A stretch of DNA of 64,000 nucleotides from Bacillus sp. Xin1 (GCF_013314535.1 NZ_JABUAE010000001.1:526839-590838); one strand, 5' to 3'. Positions 27,496 through 38,923 are shown, counted from the stretch's first letter. The notes: generated by a model from the sequence alone, not told the origin. Made by a program: numbers and translations.

Positions 27496-28401
27496 GTGAG
27501 CAACTTATGGATATTTGGTTTTCAAGCTTTATGGAGCCCGATCTTTTTACTGTTTATGGTTTCTATCCTTATCTGTTACTTTCTTATTATCGGGCCATAT
27601 AGGAATCGGTTCGAAAATGCAGAAAAGGTAAATAAAAAACAGATATTTTATTTTACGACTGGGATTGTCCTATTATATTTTGTAAAGGGCGGACCTATTG
27701 ATTTACTGGGACATATTGTTTTTAGTGCGCATATGTTTGAAATGGCAGTAATGTATATTGCGGTACCACCATTGTTATTATTAGGGATTCCGGTTTGGCT
27801 ATACAAATATATTACTTCTTTTCGTTTTGTCCAAGTGATATTGACCGTTTTTGCTAAACCACTTATTGCTCTGTTTGTCTTTAATGGATTATTCTCCATT
27901 TACCATTTACCTGTTGTGTTTGATGCTGTAAAGCAAAATCAAGTTGCTCATCCTATTTTTCTAGCTGTTATATTTTTCACGGCAATGATGCTGTGGTGGC
28001 CAATGTTAAATCCACTGCCGGAATATCAAACATTAAGTGAGATTAAAAAAATCGGTTATATGTTTGCGAATGGTGTATTATTAACACCAGCTTGTGCATT
28101 AATTATTTTTGCAAGCGAGTCGTTGTTTGCTACATATACAGATCCTAGTGCATGGATGAAAGCGATGGAACTTTGTGTACCTGCAGGAATGCTAACGGAT
28201 TTAAATATAACTGGACCAGAATTTTTACACTGGATACCGATTGTACAAGATCAACAAACAGGTGGAATTATTATGAAAATTGTCCAGGAAATAGTGTATG
28301 GTACAATTATTGGTTATGTATTCTTTAAATGGGCACGTAAAGAACGCAAAAAAGATGAAGAACAACTACAGGCAGTGCCTCCGTATTTGCAAACGAAATA
28401 A
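27496..28401 (+). CDS. ctaG: CtaG, cytochrome oxidase assembly protein
   Basis: A 301-residue membrane protein of the Caa3_CtaG family with about seven helices, rich in conserved His and Trp (GHIVFSAHMFEM, MMLWWPMLNPLPE). In B. subtilis CtaG is needed for active caa3 oxidase, probably for copper delivery to subunit I; it is unrelated to the mitochondrial Cox11-type CtaG. GTG 27496 is chosen because AAAGGGTGGG precedes it; an in-frame GTG at 27484 overlaps that site. Confidence 0.93.
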   Translation: MSNLWIFGFQALWSPIFLLFMVSILICYFLIIGPYRNRFENAEKVNKKQIFYFTTGIVLLYFVKGGPIDLLGHIVFSAHMFEMAVMYIAVPPLLLLGIPVWLYKYITSFRFVQVILTVFAKPLIALFVFNGLFSIYHLPVVFDAVKQNQVAHPIFLAVIFFTAMMLWWPMLNPLPEYQTLSEIKKIGYMFANGVLLTPACALIIFASESLFATYTDPSAWMKAMELCVPAGMLTDLNITGPEFLHWIPIVQDQQTGGIIMKIVQEIVYGTIIGYVFFKWARKERKKDEEQLQAVPPYLQTK

Positions 28402-28436
28402 AAGAGGCATGTCCATATGGGCATGCCTCTTTTATT
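28400..28436. terminator. Bidirectional terminator between ctaG and the YugN-like gene
   Basis: A 15-bp stem (28400-28414 with 28419-28433) contains GAGGCATG/CATGCCTC and one G-U pair, with a loop of ATAT and A/T tails on both sides. Confidence 0.9.
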
Positions 28437-28801
28437 TACTCGATAATTTGAAATTCCTTCAATTCTTTTTCGATATTTTGCAAAAGTTGTTCGCTTTTTT
28501 GAAGTACATTTGTAGGGAAATTTTCATTCTCTCCATATTCAACACCATGTGGATAATAATGTTTTCCTAACAATGGAGGAAGTAATTTAACTTGTGCATG
28601 CCTTCCTCCGATTTCTCCTTCTATAGCAAGTCCTTGTACCCGTAAATAGTATACATCCTTTAATATTTCAAACTTATAGTCGTATGTAACTCGCTCATAA
28701 TCCCATTGCCCAGCAAGTACAAAATGTTGATTTTGCATGACCTCCGTTAATAATGTGAAATCAACTACTGCACCTATAATTTTTGAATGTGTAAATTGCA
28801 T
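28436..28801 (-). CDS. YugN-like family protein
   Basis: A 121-residue soluble protein starting MQFTHSKIIG at ATG 28801 with an AAGGAGGGATTC ribosome site; a longer frame upstream has no such signal. The pattern AGQWDYERVTYDYKFE and YYLRVQGLAIEGEIG fits the YugN-like family of Bacilli. The function is unknown. It is convergent to ctaG. The call is from recalled similarity to B. subtilis YugN. Confidence 0.75.
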   Translation of the reverse strand: MQFTHSKIIGAVVDFTLLTEVMQNQHFVLAGQWDYERVTYDYKFEILKDVYYLRVQGLAIEGEIGGRHAQVKLLPPLLGKHYYPHGVEYGENENFPTNVLQKSEQLLQNIEKELKEFQIIE

Positions 28802-29005
28802 GGAATCCCTCCTTATTTTTATTTGAAACTCTTTAATTTTATAATAGTATGAATAATAAGAAATCGCAATTCGTATTGAGAGAAAAGGGTGAATCACGGC
28901 TTTTTTTATGAAAGTATGATATAGTGAAAATAGTACGGTACACACAAAAAAGAAGGAAATATTTGTGTATATCTCAATTTCGTGTTTGACCAGGAGGTAT
29001 ATTGT

Positions 29006-30040
29006 TTGAAAAAATTATTACGTATCGTAATGATTACGGTTTTTATTTTAGCAATTGATTTATACGGGAAATTACTCGTTTCGCAATATATATTACCGCC
29101 ATCTCACTCCAAACAGGAACATAAGATTATTAAGAAAAAGAAACAGATAAATGAAGGGTTCCCAGAGACAATCTCTCAATTAATAGGTAGCGACTCGGAA
29201 AGCTTATTAGCAAAATGGGGTGAGCCAGCTCGAATTGAACCTTCTGCGTATGGCTATGAGTGGTGGATTTATAATCAAGATTTATCAAAGTATGTACAAT
29301 TTGGTGTTGCAGAACATAAAATTGTAACAGCTTATGTTGGTGGAAACCAGTTGGATATTGCTCCATTTCGGATGAATGAAAAATATGAAAATGCTTATAA
29401 AAAAAGTCCATTTTCACATGAAATTTCGTTGAAAGAAGGAAGGAGTAGTTATCAATTTGAATTATCTGATAATGAAATGACAGAACAACCACTTGTTTCA
29501 ATAGAGGATGGTTGGGCGCAATTATATTTTGATAAATTCACACATGAACTTGTTGGAGTTCGGTATATGGATGATGAGACATTGCTTCGACAAAGACCGT
29601 ATCAGCTTGTATATTCTGGAGAATTAGAGGAAAATCAGCCAATCACTCCAGAAAAAATGACACAAATAGAACAGGGGAACATGCAACAAATTTTAGATTT
29701 AACGAATATTATCCGTAGTCGCCATCAGTTGCCATTACTAATATGGGATCAACAAACTGCTGAAGTGGCTTTAGGACATAGTAAAGATATGAAAGAAAAT
29801 AATTATTTCTCACATGATTCACCAAAGTTTGGGACTTTAGGTGATCGATTACAGCGTGGTCAAGTTGCATTTCAACTCGCAGGTGAAAATATAGCAGCGC
29901 AACATACTGATGGGATCGCGGCAGTACAAGGTTGGCTGAATAGTGAAGGACATCGAAAAAACTTGTTAAATGACCAATTTACTGGGCTAGGTGTTGGAGT
30001 GTTTGATAAGTTTTATACACAAAATTTCATTAGGAAATAG
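29006..30040 (+). CDS. ylbC: YlbC, CAP-domain (SCP/PR1) membrane-anchored protein
   Basis: TTG 29006, eight bases after AGGAGG, gives 344 residues, close to B. subtilis YlbC. An N-terminal membrane anchor (about residues 5-22) is followed by an extracellular CAP-associated N-terminal domain (SESLLAKWGEPARI...) and a C-terminal CAP domain (LTNIIRSRHQLPLL, HSKDMKENNYFSHDSP, GENIA, GHRKNLLN). CAP domains lie outside the cell; the role of YlbC is not known. It is the first gene of the ylb block. Confidence 0.9.
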   Translation: MKKLLRIVMITVFILAIDLYGKLLVSQYILPPSHSKQEHKIIKKKKQINEGFPETISQLIGSDSESLLAKWGEPARIEPSAYGYEWWIYNQDLSKYVQFGVAEHKIVTAYVGGNQLDIAPFRMNEKYENAYKKSPFSHEISLKEGRSSYQFELSDNEMTEQPLVSIEDGWAQLYFDKFTHELVGVRYMDDETLLRQRPYQLVYSGELEENQPITPEKMTQIEQGNMQQILDLTNIIRSRHQLPLLIWDQQTAEVALGHSKDMKENNYFSHDSPKFGTLGDRLQRGQVAFQLAGENIAAQHTDGIAAVQGWLNSEGHRKNLLNDQFTGLGVGVFDKFYTQNFIRK

Positions 30041-30067
30041 GAGAAGGTGCATGAATCGTTAAAAAAT

Positions 30068-30091
30068 AGGCGAACCATGCGCCTTTTTTTT
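30068..30091 (+). terminator. Terminator of ylbC
   Basis: The short stem AGGCG/CGCCT (30068-30072, 30080-30084) is followed by eight Ts. Confidence 0.7.
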
Positions 30092-30129
30092 CTTACAATA
30101 TAGTAGATATATCTGAAGAGGTGAGGATT

Positions 30130-30546
30130 ATGACAAAAACAAAAGGACCATTACATCCTTCTGTTCAACAATTTAAAGAGTTTGTAAACCATCACCCTAA
30201 AATGGTTCATGAAGTTCGAAATGGTCAAAAAACATGGCAACAATTTTATGAGGAATGGTATTTACTTGGGGAGAAAGACGAGATATGGAAGGCCTATAAA
30301 GCAGATGGAGAAGCAATTTCTTCACCAGCACAAGAAGAAATGAATGATGAAAAAGTGGCCGATTTGATGGGGCAAATGCTTTCTTTTTTTAAAAAATTAG
30401 ATGCAGAGCAAATGCAGCAACATTTAGCTAATGTAACGAGTGCAATTGGGAGTGTGCAACAGGTTATTCAACAATTTCAAGGAAACCGTACACAACCTGA
30501 GCAAAGACCTTCTGAAAATAATCCATTTTTCTTTCGAAAAGATTAG
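30130..30546 (+). CDS. ylbD: YlbD, putative spore coat protein
   Basis: A 138-residue hydrophilic protein starting MTKTKGPLHP at ATG 30130, with GAGGTGAGG upstream. The N-terminal FKEFVNHHPKMVHEVRNG and WQQFYEEWYLLGE blocks fit YlbD. The C-terminus is Gln-rich and low in complexity (GSVQQVIQQFQGN). B. subtilis YlbD was assigned to the spore coat. It lies 12 bases before ylbE and is likely cotranscribed with it. Confidence 0.85.
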   Translation: MTKTKGPLHPSVQQFKEFVNHHPKMVHEVRNGQKTWQQFYEEWYLLGEKDEIWKAYKADGEAISSPAQEEMNDEKVADLMGQMLSFFKKLDAEQMQQHLANVTSAIGSVQQVIQQFQGNRTQPEQRPSENNPFFFRKD

Positions 30547-30558
30547 GAGGAAAAGAGG

Positions 30559-30804
30559 ATGAGGGCAGAGCTTATGGAGTTTATAAAAGCTGATAAAGAT
30601 TTAGAGCGCTATATTCGTGAGCAACCCCATTGGTATCGAAAATTATCACGTAATCCGGAAGAGAAGGAAGCATTTGAATTAGCAGCCTTAGAGTATTATA
30701 AAAAGACAATTCCAGATAAAGTTGCAAAATTTCAAAATCAATTGGCGGTTGCTTCTATTATGATTGACATGTTCCAATATATGAAGCAGCAAAATACAAC
30801 TTAA
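30559..30804 (+). CDS. ylbE: YlbE-like protein
   Basis: An 81-residue helical protein starting MRAELMEFIK after AGGAGGAAAAGAGG. The block EQPHWYRKLSRNP is typical of the YlbE-like family. The function is unknown. It forms a two-gene unit with ylbD, so a sporulation role is possible but not shown. Confidence 0.85.
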   Translation: MRAELMEFIKADKDLERYIREQPHWYRKLSRNPEEKEAFELAALEYYKKTIPDKVAKFQNQLAVASIMIDMFQYMKQQNTT

Positions 30805-30881
30805 TTGGCAGGGGAAACTATGTCCGTCATGCGAAACTTTTGTTACAATAGAAACAGATTATTGAAAAAAGGAGTTATAGC

Positions 30882-31454
30882 ATGACGGAAATTTGTTTAG
30901 TACGACATGGACAAACTGATTGGAATTTTCAAGAGATTATTCAAGGACGTGAAGATATTCCACTTAATGAAGTTGGGAAAAAGCAAGCGAGTCAAAGTGC
31001 AGCTGCATTAAAGTTGGAAACGTGGGATGTAATTATTAGCAGTCCCCTAATTAGAGCACAAGAAACAGCACAGGCAATCGCAGGTGCTGTTGGAATGCAG
31101 TCTATTCTTCTAGATGAGCGATTTGTTGAACGGAATTTTGGAGAGGCATCAGGAAAACCAATTCCTACAGTTAGAGAGCTTATTGCAGAGGGAAATGTAG
31201 AAGGTATGGAGACAGATGAAGAGATTGTAAATCGCTGCTTTTCCGCATTGAAAGATGTTGCACAAACACATGAAGGTAAACGTATTATTATTGTCGCGCA
31301 TTCACATGCGATAAAAGCAATTTTACATGCAATTTTACCTAATGAAATTACATTTAAAACCCCATTGAAAAATGCGTGTATTAGTTATGTGAAAGTGGAG
31401 AATGGCAGCTGGGATGTACTACGGTATAATATCGCGGAGCATATTTGTGTATAA
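30882..31454 (+). CDS. Histidine phosphatase (phosphoglycerate mutase-like) family protein
   Basis: A 190-residue protein with the RHG catalytic motif LVRHGQTDWNFQ at residues 5-16, SSPLIRAQETA, the acid residue in ERNFGEASG, and a second catalytic His in IIIVAHSHAIKA. The insert and size fit broad-specificity phosphatases (PhoE/YhfR-like) more than the glycolytic mutase. It sits between ylbE and ylbF and I do not recall it at this place in B. subtilis. The GGAGTTATAGC ribosome site is good. Confidence 0.85.
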   Translation: MTEICLVRHGQTDWNFQEIIQGREDIPLNEVGKKQASQSAAALKLETWDVIISSPLIRAQETAQAIAGAVGMQSILLDERFVERNFGEASGKPIPTVRELIAEGNVEGMETDEEIVNRCFSALKDVAQTHEGKRIIIVAHSHAIKAILHAILPNEITFKTPLKNACISYVKVENGSWDVLRYNIAEHICV

Positions 31455-31571
31455 GAGATTAGGGTAATGTGTGTTGTCCATATAGAACGGTTCACTTTAT
31501 CTAGAGATGTAATATTCAAATTAGTAGTTCTGCTTTAAATGTGTTATGATGGATACTCGGAGGTGTCTCTC

Positions 31572-32024
31572 ATGATTGTAGCGACGCTTGAAAGCGTAAG
31601 GATATTAGACGAGGCAGAACAGCTTGCAAAAGCGATTGTCTGTTCAGATATAGCAGAGAGTTATCGTGAATGTTATAAGGCGTTACAGGAAGATTTGGAG
31701 GCTCAAACATTAATTGGTCAATTTACAGTAATGAAAGAGCGATATGAAGAAGTGCAACGCTTTGGAAAATACCATCCTGATTATACTTTCGTTTCGAAAA
31801 ATATGCGGGAATTAAAACGTTCTGTAGACTTGCATGAAAAGATATCTGCTTTTAAAAAAGCAGAAAATGCTTTGCAAAAACTATTAGATGAAGTCAGTGT
31901 AGCGATTGGTTCTGAAGTATCATCTGCTATTAAAGTTCCTACGGGAAATCCGTTTTTTGATGCAGGTGGATGCGGAGGCGGTTGTGGCTCTGGTGGAAGT
32001 TGTGGTTGTAAAAAAACGGGGTGA
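31572..32024 (+). CDS. ylbF: YlbF/RicF, subunit of the RicAFT complex
   Basis: A 150-residue helical protein starting MIVATLESVRIL at ATG 31572 after CGGAGGTGTC. The C-terminal tail is Gly- and Cys-rich (DAGGCGGGCGSGG, then SCGCKK), the region that supplies iron-sulfur cluster ligands. With RicA (YmcA) and RicT (YaaT) it forms a complex that carries [4Fe-4S] clusters and is needed for RNase Y-dependent mRNA maturation, competence, biofilm formation and sporulation. The terminator stem begins inside the last codons. Confidence 0.92.
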   Translation: MIVATLESVRILDEAEQLAKAIVCSDIAESYRECYKALQEDLEAQTLIGQFTVMKERYEEVQRFGKYHPDYTFVSKNMRELKRSVDLHEKISAFKKAENALQKLLDEVSVAIGSEVSSAIKVPTGNPFFDAGGCGGGCGSGGSCGCKKTG

Positions 32025-32039
32025 TATACCCCGTTTTTT
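32011..32039 (+). terminator. Terminator overlapping the 3' end of ylbF
   Basis: AAAAAACGGGGT (32011-32022) pairs with ACCCCGTTTTTT (32028-32039); the ylbF stop codon lies at the start of the loop. Confidence 0.9.
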
Positions 32040-32161
32040 AGAATGTGAAAGAAACCGTATACAGAACTCATTCTACAACATACTATAATTTCACAAATTT
32101 CTGATTGGTGTTTATAAGATACAAGAATATGTGTATATAAAAGGAGAAGATGGAGAAGATT

Positions 32162-32428
32162 ATGTTCGGGCAACGACAAAGTATGATTGTTTATTTACAT
32201 TCATTGAAACATGCCAAGATTTTAAGGAAATATGGTAATATACATTACATATCAAAGCGTTTGAAATATGCAGTCGTATATTGTGATATGGAACAAATAG
32301 AGCATATGATGCAAAAACTAAATAAACTTCCTTTTGTGAAAAAAATTGAGCAATCATATCGCCCGTTTCTTAAAACGGAATTTGAGAATTCACGTCCGGA
32401 TCGCGCGAAAGAATACGACTATAGTTAA
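32162..32428 (+). CDS. ylbG: UPF0298 family protein YlbG
   Basis: An 88-residue protein from ATG 32162 ([10 protein letters not shown]); GGAG six bases upstream fits better than for the in-frame ATG at 32150. The blocks [19 protein letters not shown] and [17 protein letters not shown] are typical of YlbG (UPF0298). The function is unknown. It is a single gene with a terminator. Confidence 0.85.
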   Translation: MFGQRQSMIVYLHSLKHAKILRKYGNIHYISKRLKYAVVYCDMEQIEHMMQKLNKLPFVKKIEQSYRPFLKTEFENSRPDRAKEYDYS

Positions 32429-32429
32429 A

Positions 32430-32467
32430 AAGAAAGACCCCCACTAAATTTTGGTGGGGGTTTCTTT
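32430..32467 (+). terminator. Terminator of ylbG
   Basis: The CCCCCAC/GTGGGGG stem (32438-32444, 32454-32460) has A-rich and T-rich flanks (GAAAGA, TTTCTTT). Confidence 0.85.
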
Positions 32468-32500
32468 ATACTAATAAAAATACAATGAGTATAAACATTG

Positions 32501-32890
32501 CTACTGCATTGGGGGGATGAAATGATTCATTCGCAAGATGCCGATAAGGTGATTAAAATATAATTCTTTTTCTGGGAAAATTGTAGAAGATTTTACTGTA
32601 AAGGAAGTAACCTTTTTCCCGATCTGTTCAGCCATTTCTTCGAATAAAACGATTCGTTTACTTTTTGTATCATCAAGTATAGGGATCCCTTCACGGCATA
32701 TGTATAGCGGCTGGAAGTCACCAACTGTTGTTGGTTTAAGAACAACAACAAGTGAGCATACTTTTTTATCGTTTTTTAAGGTTTCGAATTGTAACATATG
32801 TGATACACGATCTTTATTTGTTTTTGCAATCTCAAGCAATTCATATAAATCGGAGTAGCCTTCTCCTAGTTCAATAAAACGTTGAATCAT
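32501..32890 (-). CDS. Conserved hypothetical protein (DUF7147-like)
   Basis: A 129-residue protein starting MIQRFIELGEGYSDLYELLE with AAAGAGGAGGAAATAAT before ATG 32890. The middle has a strand-rich stretch (VCSLVVVLKPTTVGDFQPLYICREG). It resembles a small Bacillus family, probably DUF7147; I recall names such as methylthioribose kinase attached to relatives, which this short protein cannot be. The function is unknown. It is convergent to ylbG. Confidence 0.65.
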   Translation of the reverse strand: MIQRFIELGEGYSDLYELLEIAKTNKDRVSHMLQFETLKNDKKVCSLVVVLKPTTVGDFQPLYICREGIPILDDTKSKRIVLFEEMAEQIGKKVTSFTVKSSTIFPEKELYFNHLIGILRMNHFIPPMQ

Positions 32891-33455
32891 ATTATTTCCT
32901 CCTCTTTCTTTTACTGTATCATTTCATTTTTAAAATGAAAAGCAGGCAAAGAAAAAAACCCTGCAAAGCAGGGCCCTTCTTATACTAGTATGTACTAGTA
33001 AGAAGGCAAAGGGAGAGGAGAAACCGGAGGAAGAACTTATGGGGAAACGTAAGTCTTCTCCGCGGTTGGCAACAACATCGAAGGTGATGTTGTTATATTT
33101 ATTTATGTCCAATCTAAATGAAGATATACATAATGAATTTAAAATTTATCGGAGGCTTTTTATTTTTCTTTCTTTTATTTTATGATAGGATAAAAAAGAT
33201 AAAGTGAACCTTGTGTTAGTGGAGGAGATCTTACTCGCAAATAGCGAGATGAATATACAGATGGAACACTGACAAGCTATCATACAATGATGGCTTTAAA
33301 AAAATAAATTGTTTTTTCTTTTAATAGGTAGCAGATTCAGTTACCCTTTAATGGAAAAATATCTAGAAAACAGCGGGATTTGATAGCGATTATGGAGGAC
33401 GGATATACGTTTGTAATAATCGCTCGATAGATTGAAATAAAGGTAGTGACAGCGA
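32891..33455. other. Long structured intergenic region before rsmD
   Basis: These 565 bases hold several inverted repeats: CCCTGC/GCAGGG near 32960-32975, a CTTCTTA...TAAGAAG stem-loop enclosing CTAGTA/TACTAG (about 32977-33006), an imperfect stem in which GGAGGAAGAACTTATG pairs with CGTAAGTCTTCTCC (about 33027-33061), and CTCGC/GCGAG near 33233-33247. One small reading frame (33039-33185) lies inside. No known riboswitch was recognised. Confidence 0.4.
33039..33185 (+). CDS. Possible 48-residue peptide
   Basis: ATG 33039 lies eight bases after GGAGG and opens a 48-codon frame starting MGKRKSSPRLATTSKV and ending in a hydrophobic stretch (RLFIFLSFIL). The N-terminus is basic. The start region also forms the imperfect hairpin noted for this intergenic stretch, which could hide the ribosome site. 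I recognise no family; it may be chance. Confidence 0.25.
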   Translation: MGKRKSSPRLATTSKVMLLYLFMSNLNEDIHNEFKIYRRLFIFLSFIL

Positions 33456-35734
<2,279 letters not shown>

Positions 35735-35847
35735 TTTAACGTAACCCCCTTTGTCCCAAAAATGTTCATTTCAGTATACGTGGATACATGGTAAGTTTAG
35801 ACCATAAGTATGAAAAAGAGGATGAAAAAATTTTAAGGGTGAGGGAA

Positions 35848-36639
35848 ATGAATGAACCGAAAATAGGCTTAGCTCTTGGATCTGGAGGTGCAAAAGGTTT
35901 TGCACATGTAGGAGTTATTAAAGTGCTACGTGAAGCGAATATCCCTATTGATATGATTGCAGGAAGTAGCATGGGAGCATTAATTGGGACATTTTATGCG
36001 GCGGGTTGTAACGTTGAGCGACTCTATCGAATGGCGACTGTATTTAAAAGGAAGTATTATTTGGATTTTACTGTACCCAAAATGGGATTTATTTCTGGAA
36101 AACGTGTAAAAGATATGATTAAAATGTTTACATATAATAAAAAAATAGAAGAGTTAGATATCCCAACTGCAGTTGTGGCCACTGACATTTTAAAGGGGGA
36201 AAAAGTTGTATTTACAAGCGGTTCTATTGCGGATGCAGTGAGGGCGAGTATTTCTGTGCCAGGAGTGTTTGTACCGGAGAAGATAGACGATCGTTTATTA
36301 GTAGATGGTGGGGTGATTGATCGTATTCCTGTATCCGTTGTAAAAGACTTAGGCGCTGATATTGTAATTGCTGTGGATGTATCTCCAATTAAGGTGAACG
36401 GAGAAGTCACATCCATTTACGATGTTATTATGCAGAGTATTGAAATTATGCAACATGAACTGGTTGTTAATCGGCAAATTGCTTCAGATTTAATGATGCG
36501 TCCAGCAGTAGAACAATTTAGTTCTCGTGCTTTCACCAATATTGAAGACATTATTCGAGTTGGAGAAGAAGAGGCTGAAAAACACATTCAGAAAATTCAC
36601 TTATTAATTGAGCAGTGGAAGGAGAAAAATAATGTTTAA
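35848..36639 (+). CDS. ylbK: Patatin-like phospholipase YlbK (RssA family)
   Basis: A 263-residue protein from ATG 35848 (MNEPKIGLALGSGG) with AAGGGTGAGGG upstream; an earlier in-frame GTG at 35788 has no ribosome site. It has the oxyanion GSGGAKGFAHVG loop, the nucleophile serine in AGSSMGALIG, and the Asp of the catalytic dyad in VDGGVIDRIP. It probably hydrolyses a lipid acyl ester; the substrate is unknown. Its stop overlaps the ylbL start by eight bases. Confidence 0.92.
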   Translation: MNEPKIGLALGSGGAKGFAHVGVIKVLREANIPIDMIAGSSMGALIGTFYAAGCNVERLYRMATVFKRKYYLDFTVPKMGFISGKRVKDMIKMFTYNKKIEELDIPTAVVATDILKGEKVVFTSGSIADAVRASISVPGVFVPEKIDDRLLVDGGVIDRIPVSVVKDLGADIVIAVDVSPIKVNGEVTSIYDVIMQSIEIMQHELVVNRQIASDLMMRPAVEQFSSRAFTNIEDIIRVGEEEAEKHIQKIHLLIEQWKEKNNV

Positions 36640-37657
36640 GCGCTTTCGGTTTCTATATGCAATTTTAATTGGGGTTATATTGGCAATGTTACTTGTCTAT
36701 GTACGCCTTCCGTATTATATAACAAAGCCAGGTATGGCGGCAAAATTAGAACCATATGTACAAGTTGATGGTGGAAAGAAAGAATCAGGTGATTTTATGC
36801 TCGTGACAGTTTCAATGGGGCCTGCAAATGTTATAAATTTAATAGCTGCCCAATTTAATAAATATAATCACATTTCTAAAGCAGAGGAAATTTTACAAAA
36901 AGGCGAGAGCGATGAGGAGTATCAGTTTCGTCAAGCGTATGCAATGAAAGAATCTCAAAATGCAGCGATTTATAATGCTTATAAACGTGCAAATCGTTCA
37001 GTTTCCTTTCAAGAGAAAGGAGTATTAGTTGCTGGGGTTGCTAAAAATATGTCCGCCGAAGGAAAATTAAAACTTGGGGATGTAATTGTCGCTGTTGATG
37101 GTCAGCCCTTTGAAGGGATAGACCAATTTATTGCGCACATGGCAGGAAAAAAAGAAGGTGAAGTAGTAAATATTGAATATATTCGGGGGGGGAAGCGTTC
37201 ATCGGAAAAGTTAACACTAAAACAAATTCCTGATGGTAAGGGTCGTGCAGGAATTGGGGTTTCAATTGCTCCTTATAAGGAATTAGTAGTAGATCCAAAA
37301 GTGAAAATCGATTCACATGAAATTGGTGGTCCCTCGGCGGGATTAATGTTTACATTGGAAATTTATAATCAATTAATTGAAAAAGATATGACGAAAGGCC
37401 ATGAAATTGCAGGGACAGGAACCATTAATGAAAAGGGAGAAATTGGTCCGATTGGCGGTATTCAACAAAAGGTTGTAGCTGCTAGTGATGCGGGTGCAGA
37501 AATATTCTTTGCTCCAAATGAAAAAGGGGCACCAAAATCGAATTATAAAGAAGCGCTTGAAGCAGCGAAAGATATTAAGACGAAGATGAAAATTGTACCA
37601 GTAGATACATTGGATGATGCGTTAACATATTTAGAAAAAATGTTAGAAAAAAAGTAA
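36632..37657 (+). CDS. ylbL: YlbL, membrane-anchored PDZ/Lon-like protease
   Basis: From ATG 36632 (after AAGGAG) the protein has 341 residues, the same as B. subtilis YlbL. An N-terminal membrane anchor (about residues 8-24), a PDZ domain (about 125-200) and a Lon-type protease domain with the Ser-Lys dyad S235 (GGPSAGLMF) and K280 (GGIQQKVV) are seen. In B. subtilis YlbL and DdcA/CtpA-type proteases clear a DNA-damage checkpoint protein (YneA). Coupled to ylbK by overlap. Confidence 0.93.
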   Translation: MFKRFRFLYAILIGVILAMLLVYVRLPYYITKPGMAAKLEPYVQVDGGKKESGDFMLVTVSMGPANVINLIAAQFNKYNHISKAEEILQKGESDEEYQFRQAYAMKESQNAAIYNAYKRANRSVSFQEKGVLVAGVAKNMSAEGKLKLGDVIVAVDGQPFEGIDQFIAHMAGKKEGEVVNIEYIRGGKRSSEKLTLKQIPDGKGRAGIGVSIAPYKELVVDPKVKIDSHEIGGPSAGLMFTLEIYNQLIEKDMTKGHEIAGTGTINEKGEIGPIGGIQQKVVAASDAGAEIFFAPNEKGAPKSNYKEALEAAKDIKTKMKIVPVDTLDDALTYLEKMLEKK

Positions 37658-37684
37658 ACCTCTCGCTCTAGAGAGGTTTTTTTA
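37656..37684. terminator. Terminator between ylbL and tmcAL
   Basis: AAACCTCTC (37656-37664) pairs with GAGAGGTTT (37671-37679), followed by TTTT on the plus strand. It probably also serves the convergent tmcAL. Confidence 0.87.
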
Positions 37685-38923
37685 TAAAAAGGTATTCGTC
37701 GTTTCATCGTATCGAATAGGATGTTGCGTTATATCCTTTTGTATACATTTTGTACGTAAAGGTTCTTGTAACACTGAAAAATAAACAGCATTTGCTCTTC
37801 GGTCTATATCTAGAACTGGATGCTTGAATGTCTTCGTATGTGTAAGAAGTGGGAGCCCTAGATTTTTTTTATGTTTCGAAATATAAGTTTGTCCTTTTTG
37901 TGACATACCAAGTAAACGGATATATGGTGAATGGTGTTCTATATGTGCTTTTTCCATTCCCTCTTTTGTTGTATTCGTTAAAATATGTGTACATGCTCGT
38001 TGTAATCTAGTCCATGTATAACGTTTCGTTTTTAACGCTTCCATGAAAGTAAGAAATGAGGAGGCATTATATATTTTTGATAAAATACGATGCTCCAATC
38101 CTTCCTCTATTTCATATATATGTTGTAATTCCAGAGAAGACATCGTAAGGAGTTTGTATTTGAAAAATGGGAAATAATTTTCCCAACAATGTAGCGTATG
38201 GTATGTTCGCTTATAGTATTCTAAAAGAGATGCAGTATCATTTGGTACAAATGGATAAATGGTTTTGAATGAATCATTGTTACTAAATAACTGTTTGCGA
38301 ATGCTAGTTGCACTTGCGATATGATTATCTTGAAAGGTTTCGTCATGGTAATGGGAGGCGAACCTTTCGATGGTATGTGCATGAATTGAACTCTTTTGTG
38401 AAAGAATTGCTTCGATGTAGTGTAAGCCCAATATATTATTTGGCTGGGACATATCAACAGTATTGACACCCGATAAAATATGTGAGAAGGCTTGAGATGT
38501 TGCTTTAGCATAGCTGTTTCCAGCATCTATAAATTGCTGCACCAGTTGATTGAAAGTACCATTTTCTTGTTGACGTAAAGAAATGGTGTTATAGAAATTT
38601 TGAACTTCTCCATCCTCACTGCCGAAGCAAATTTCAGAAACGCCAAGAGCATCTAAAATAGAAATAGCTCCGTTAGCAAATGTTTCGGCTTTTTGTGTTG
38701 CGAATGTATAAGGGAGCTCAACAACAAGATCTATACCACCAGCTAGAGCCATCTTGGTTCGATACCATTTTGATACGAGAGCTGGTTCGCCGCGTTGTAA
38801 AAAAGGTCCGCTCATGACAGCGATTGTAATGTCAGACTGTGTTAACTTTTTTGTTTGTTGCACATGATAAGCATGACCGTTATGAAAGGGGTTATATTCA
38901 ACAATAATACCGCTTGCCTTTAT
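37682..38923 (-). CDS. tmcAL: tRNA(Met) cytidine acetate ligase (YlbM) with a probable ATA start codon
   Basis: The first usual start codon in frame is GTG 38863, which gives a 393-residue protein lacking the nucleotide-binding start of the family. The frame upstream continues without a stop and encodes [19 protein letters not shown], the expected N-terminus with the HxGH-like motif. At the position of the family's initiator Met stands ATA (38921-38923), and AAAGGAG lies eight bases before it. ATC and ATT are the two codons upstream. I therefore call a 413-residue product from a rare start codon. The enzyme makes N4-acetylcytidine at the wobble base of elongator tRNA(Met) using acetate and ATP. 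Confidence 0.85.
   Translation of the reverse strand: MKASGIIVEYNPFHNGHAYHVQQTKKLTQSDITIAVMSGPFLQRGEPALVSKWYRTKMALAGGIDLVVELPYTFATQKAETFANGAISILDALGVSEICFGSEDGEVQNFYNTISLRQQENGTFNQLVQQFIDAGNSYAKATSQAFSHILSGVNTVDMSQPNNILGLHYIEAILSQKSSIHAHTIERFASHYHDETFQDNHIASATSIRKQLFSNNDSFKTIYPFVPNDTASLLEYYKRTYHTLHCWENYFPFFKYKLLTMSSLELQHIYEIEEGLEHRILSKIYNASSFLTFMEALKTKRYTWTRLQRACTHILTNTTKEGMEKAHIEHHSPYIRLLGMSQKGQTYISKHKKNLGLPLLTHTKTFKHPVLDIDRRANAVYFSVLQEPLRTKCIQKDITQHPIRYDETTNTFL

Noticed and set aside
32930-33112. Minus-strand 60-codon frame in the rsmD upstream region
   Set aside because: TTG start without ribosome site; low-complexity Ser/Phe composition produced by the repeats.
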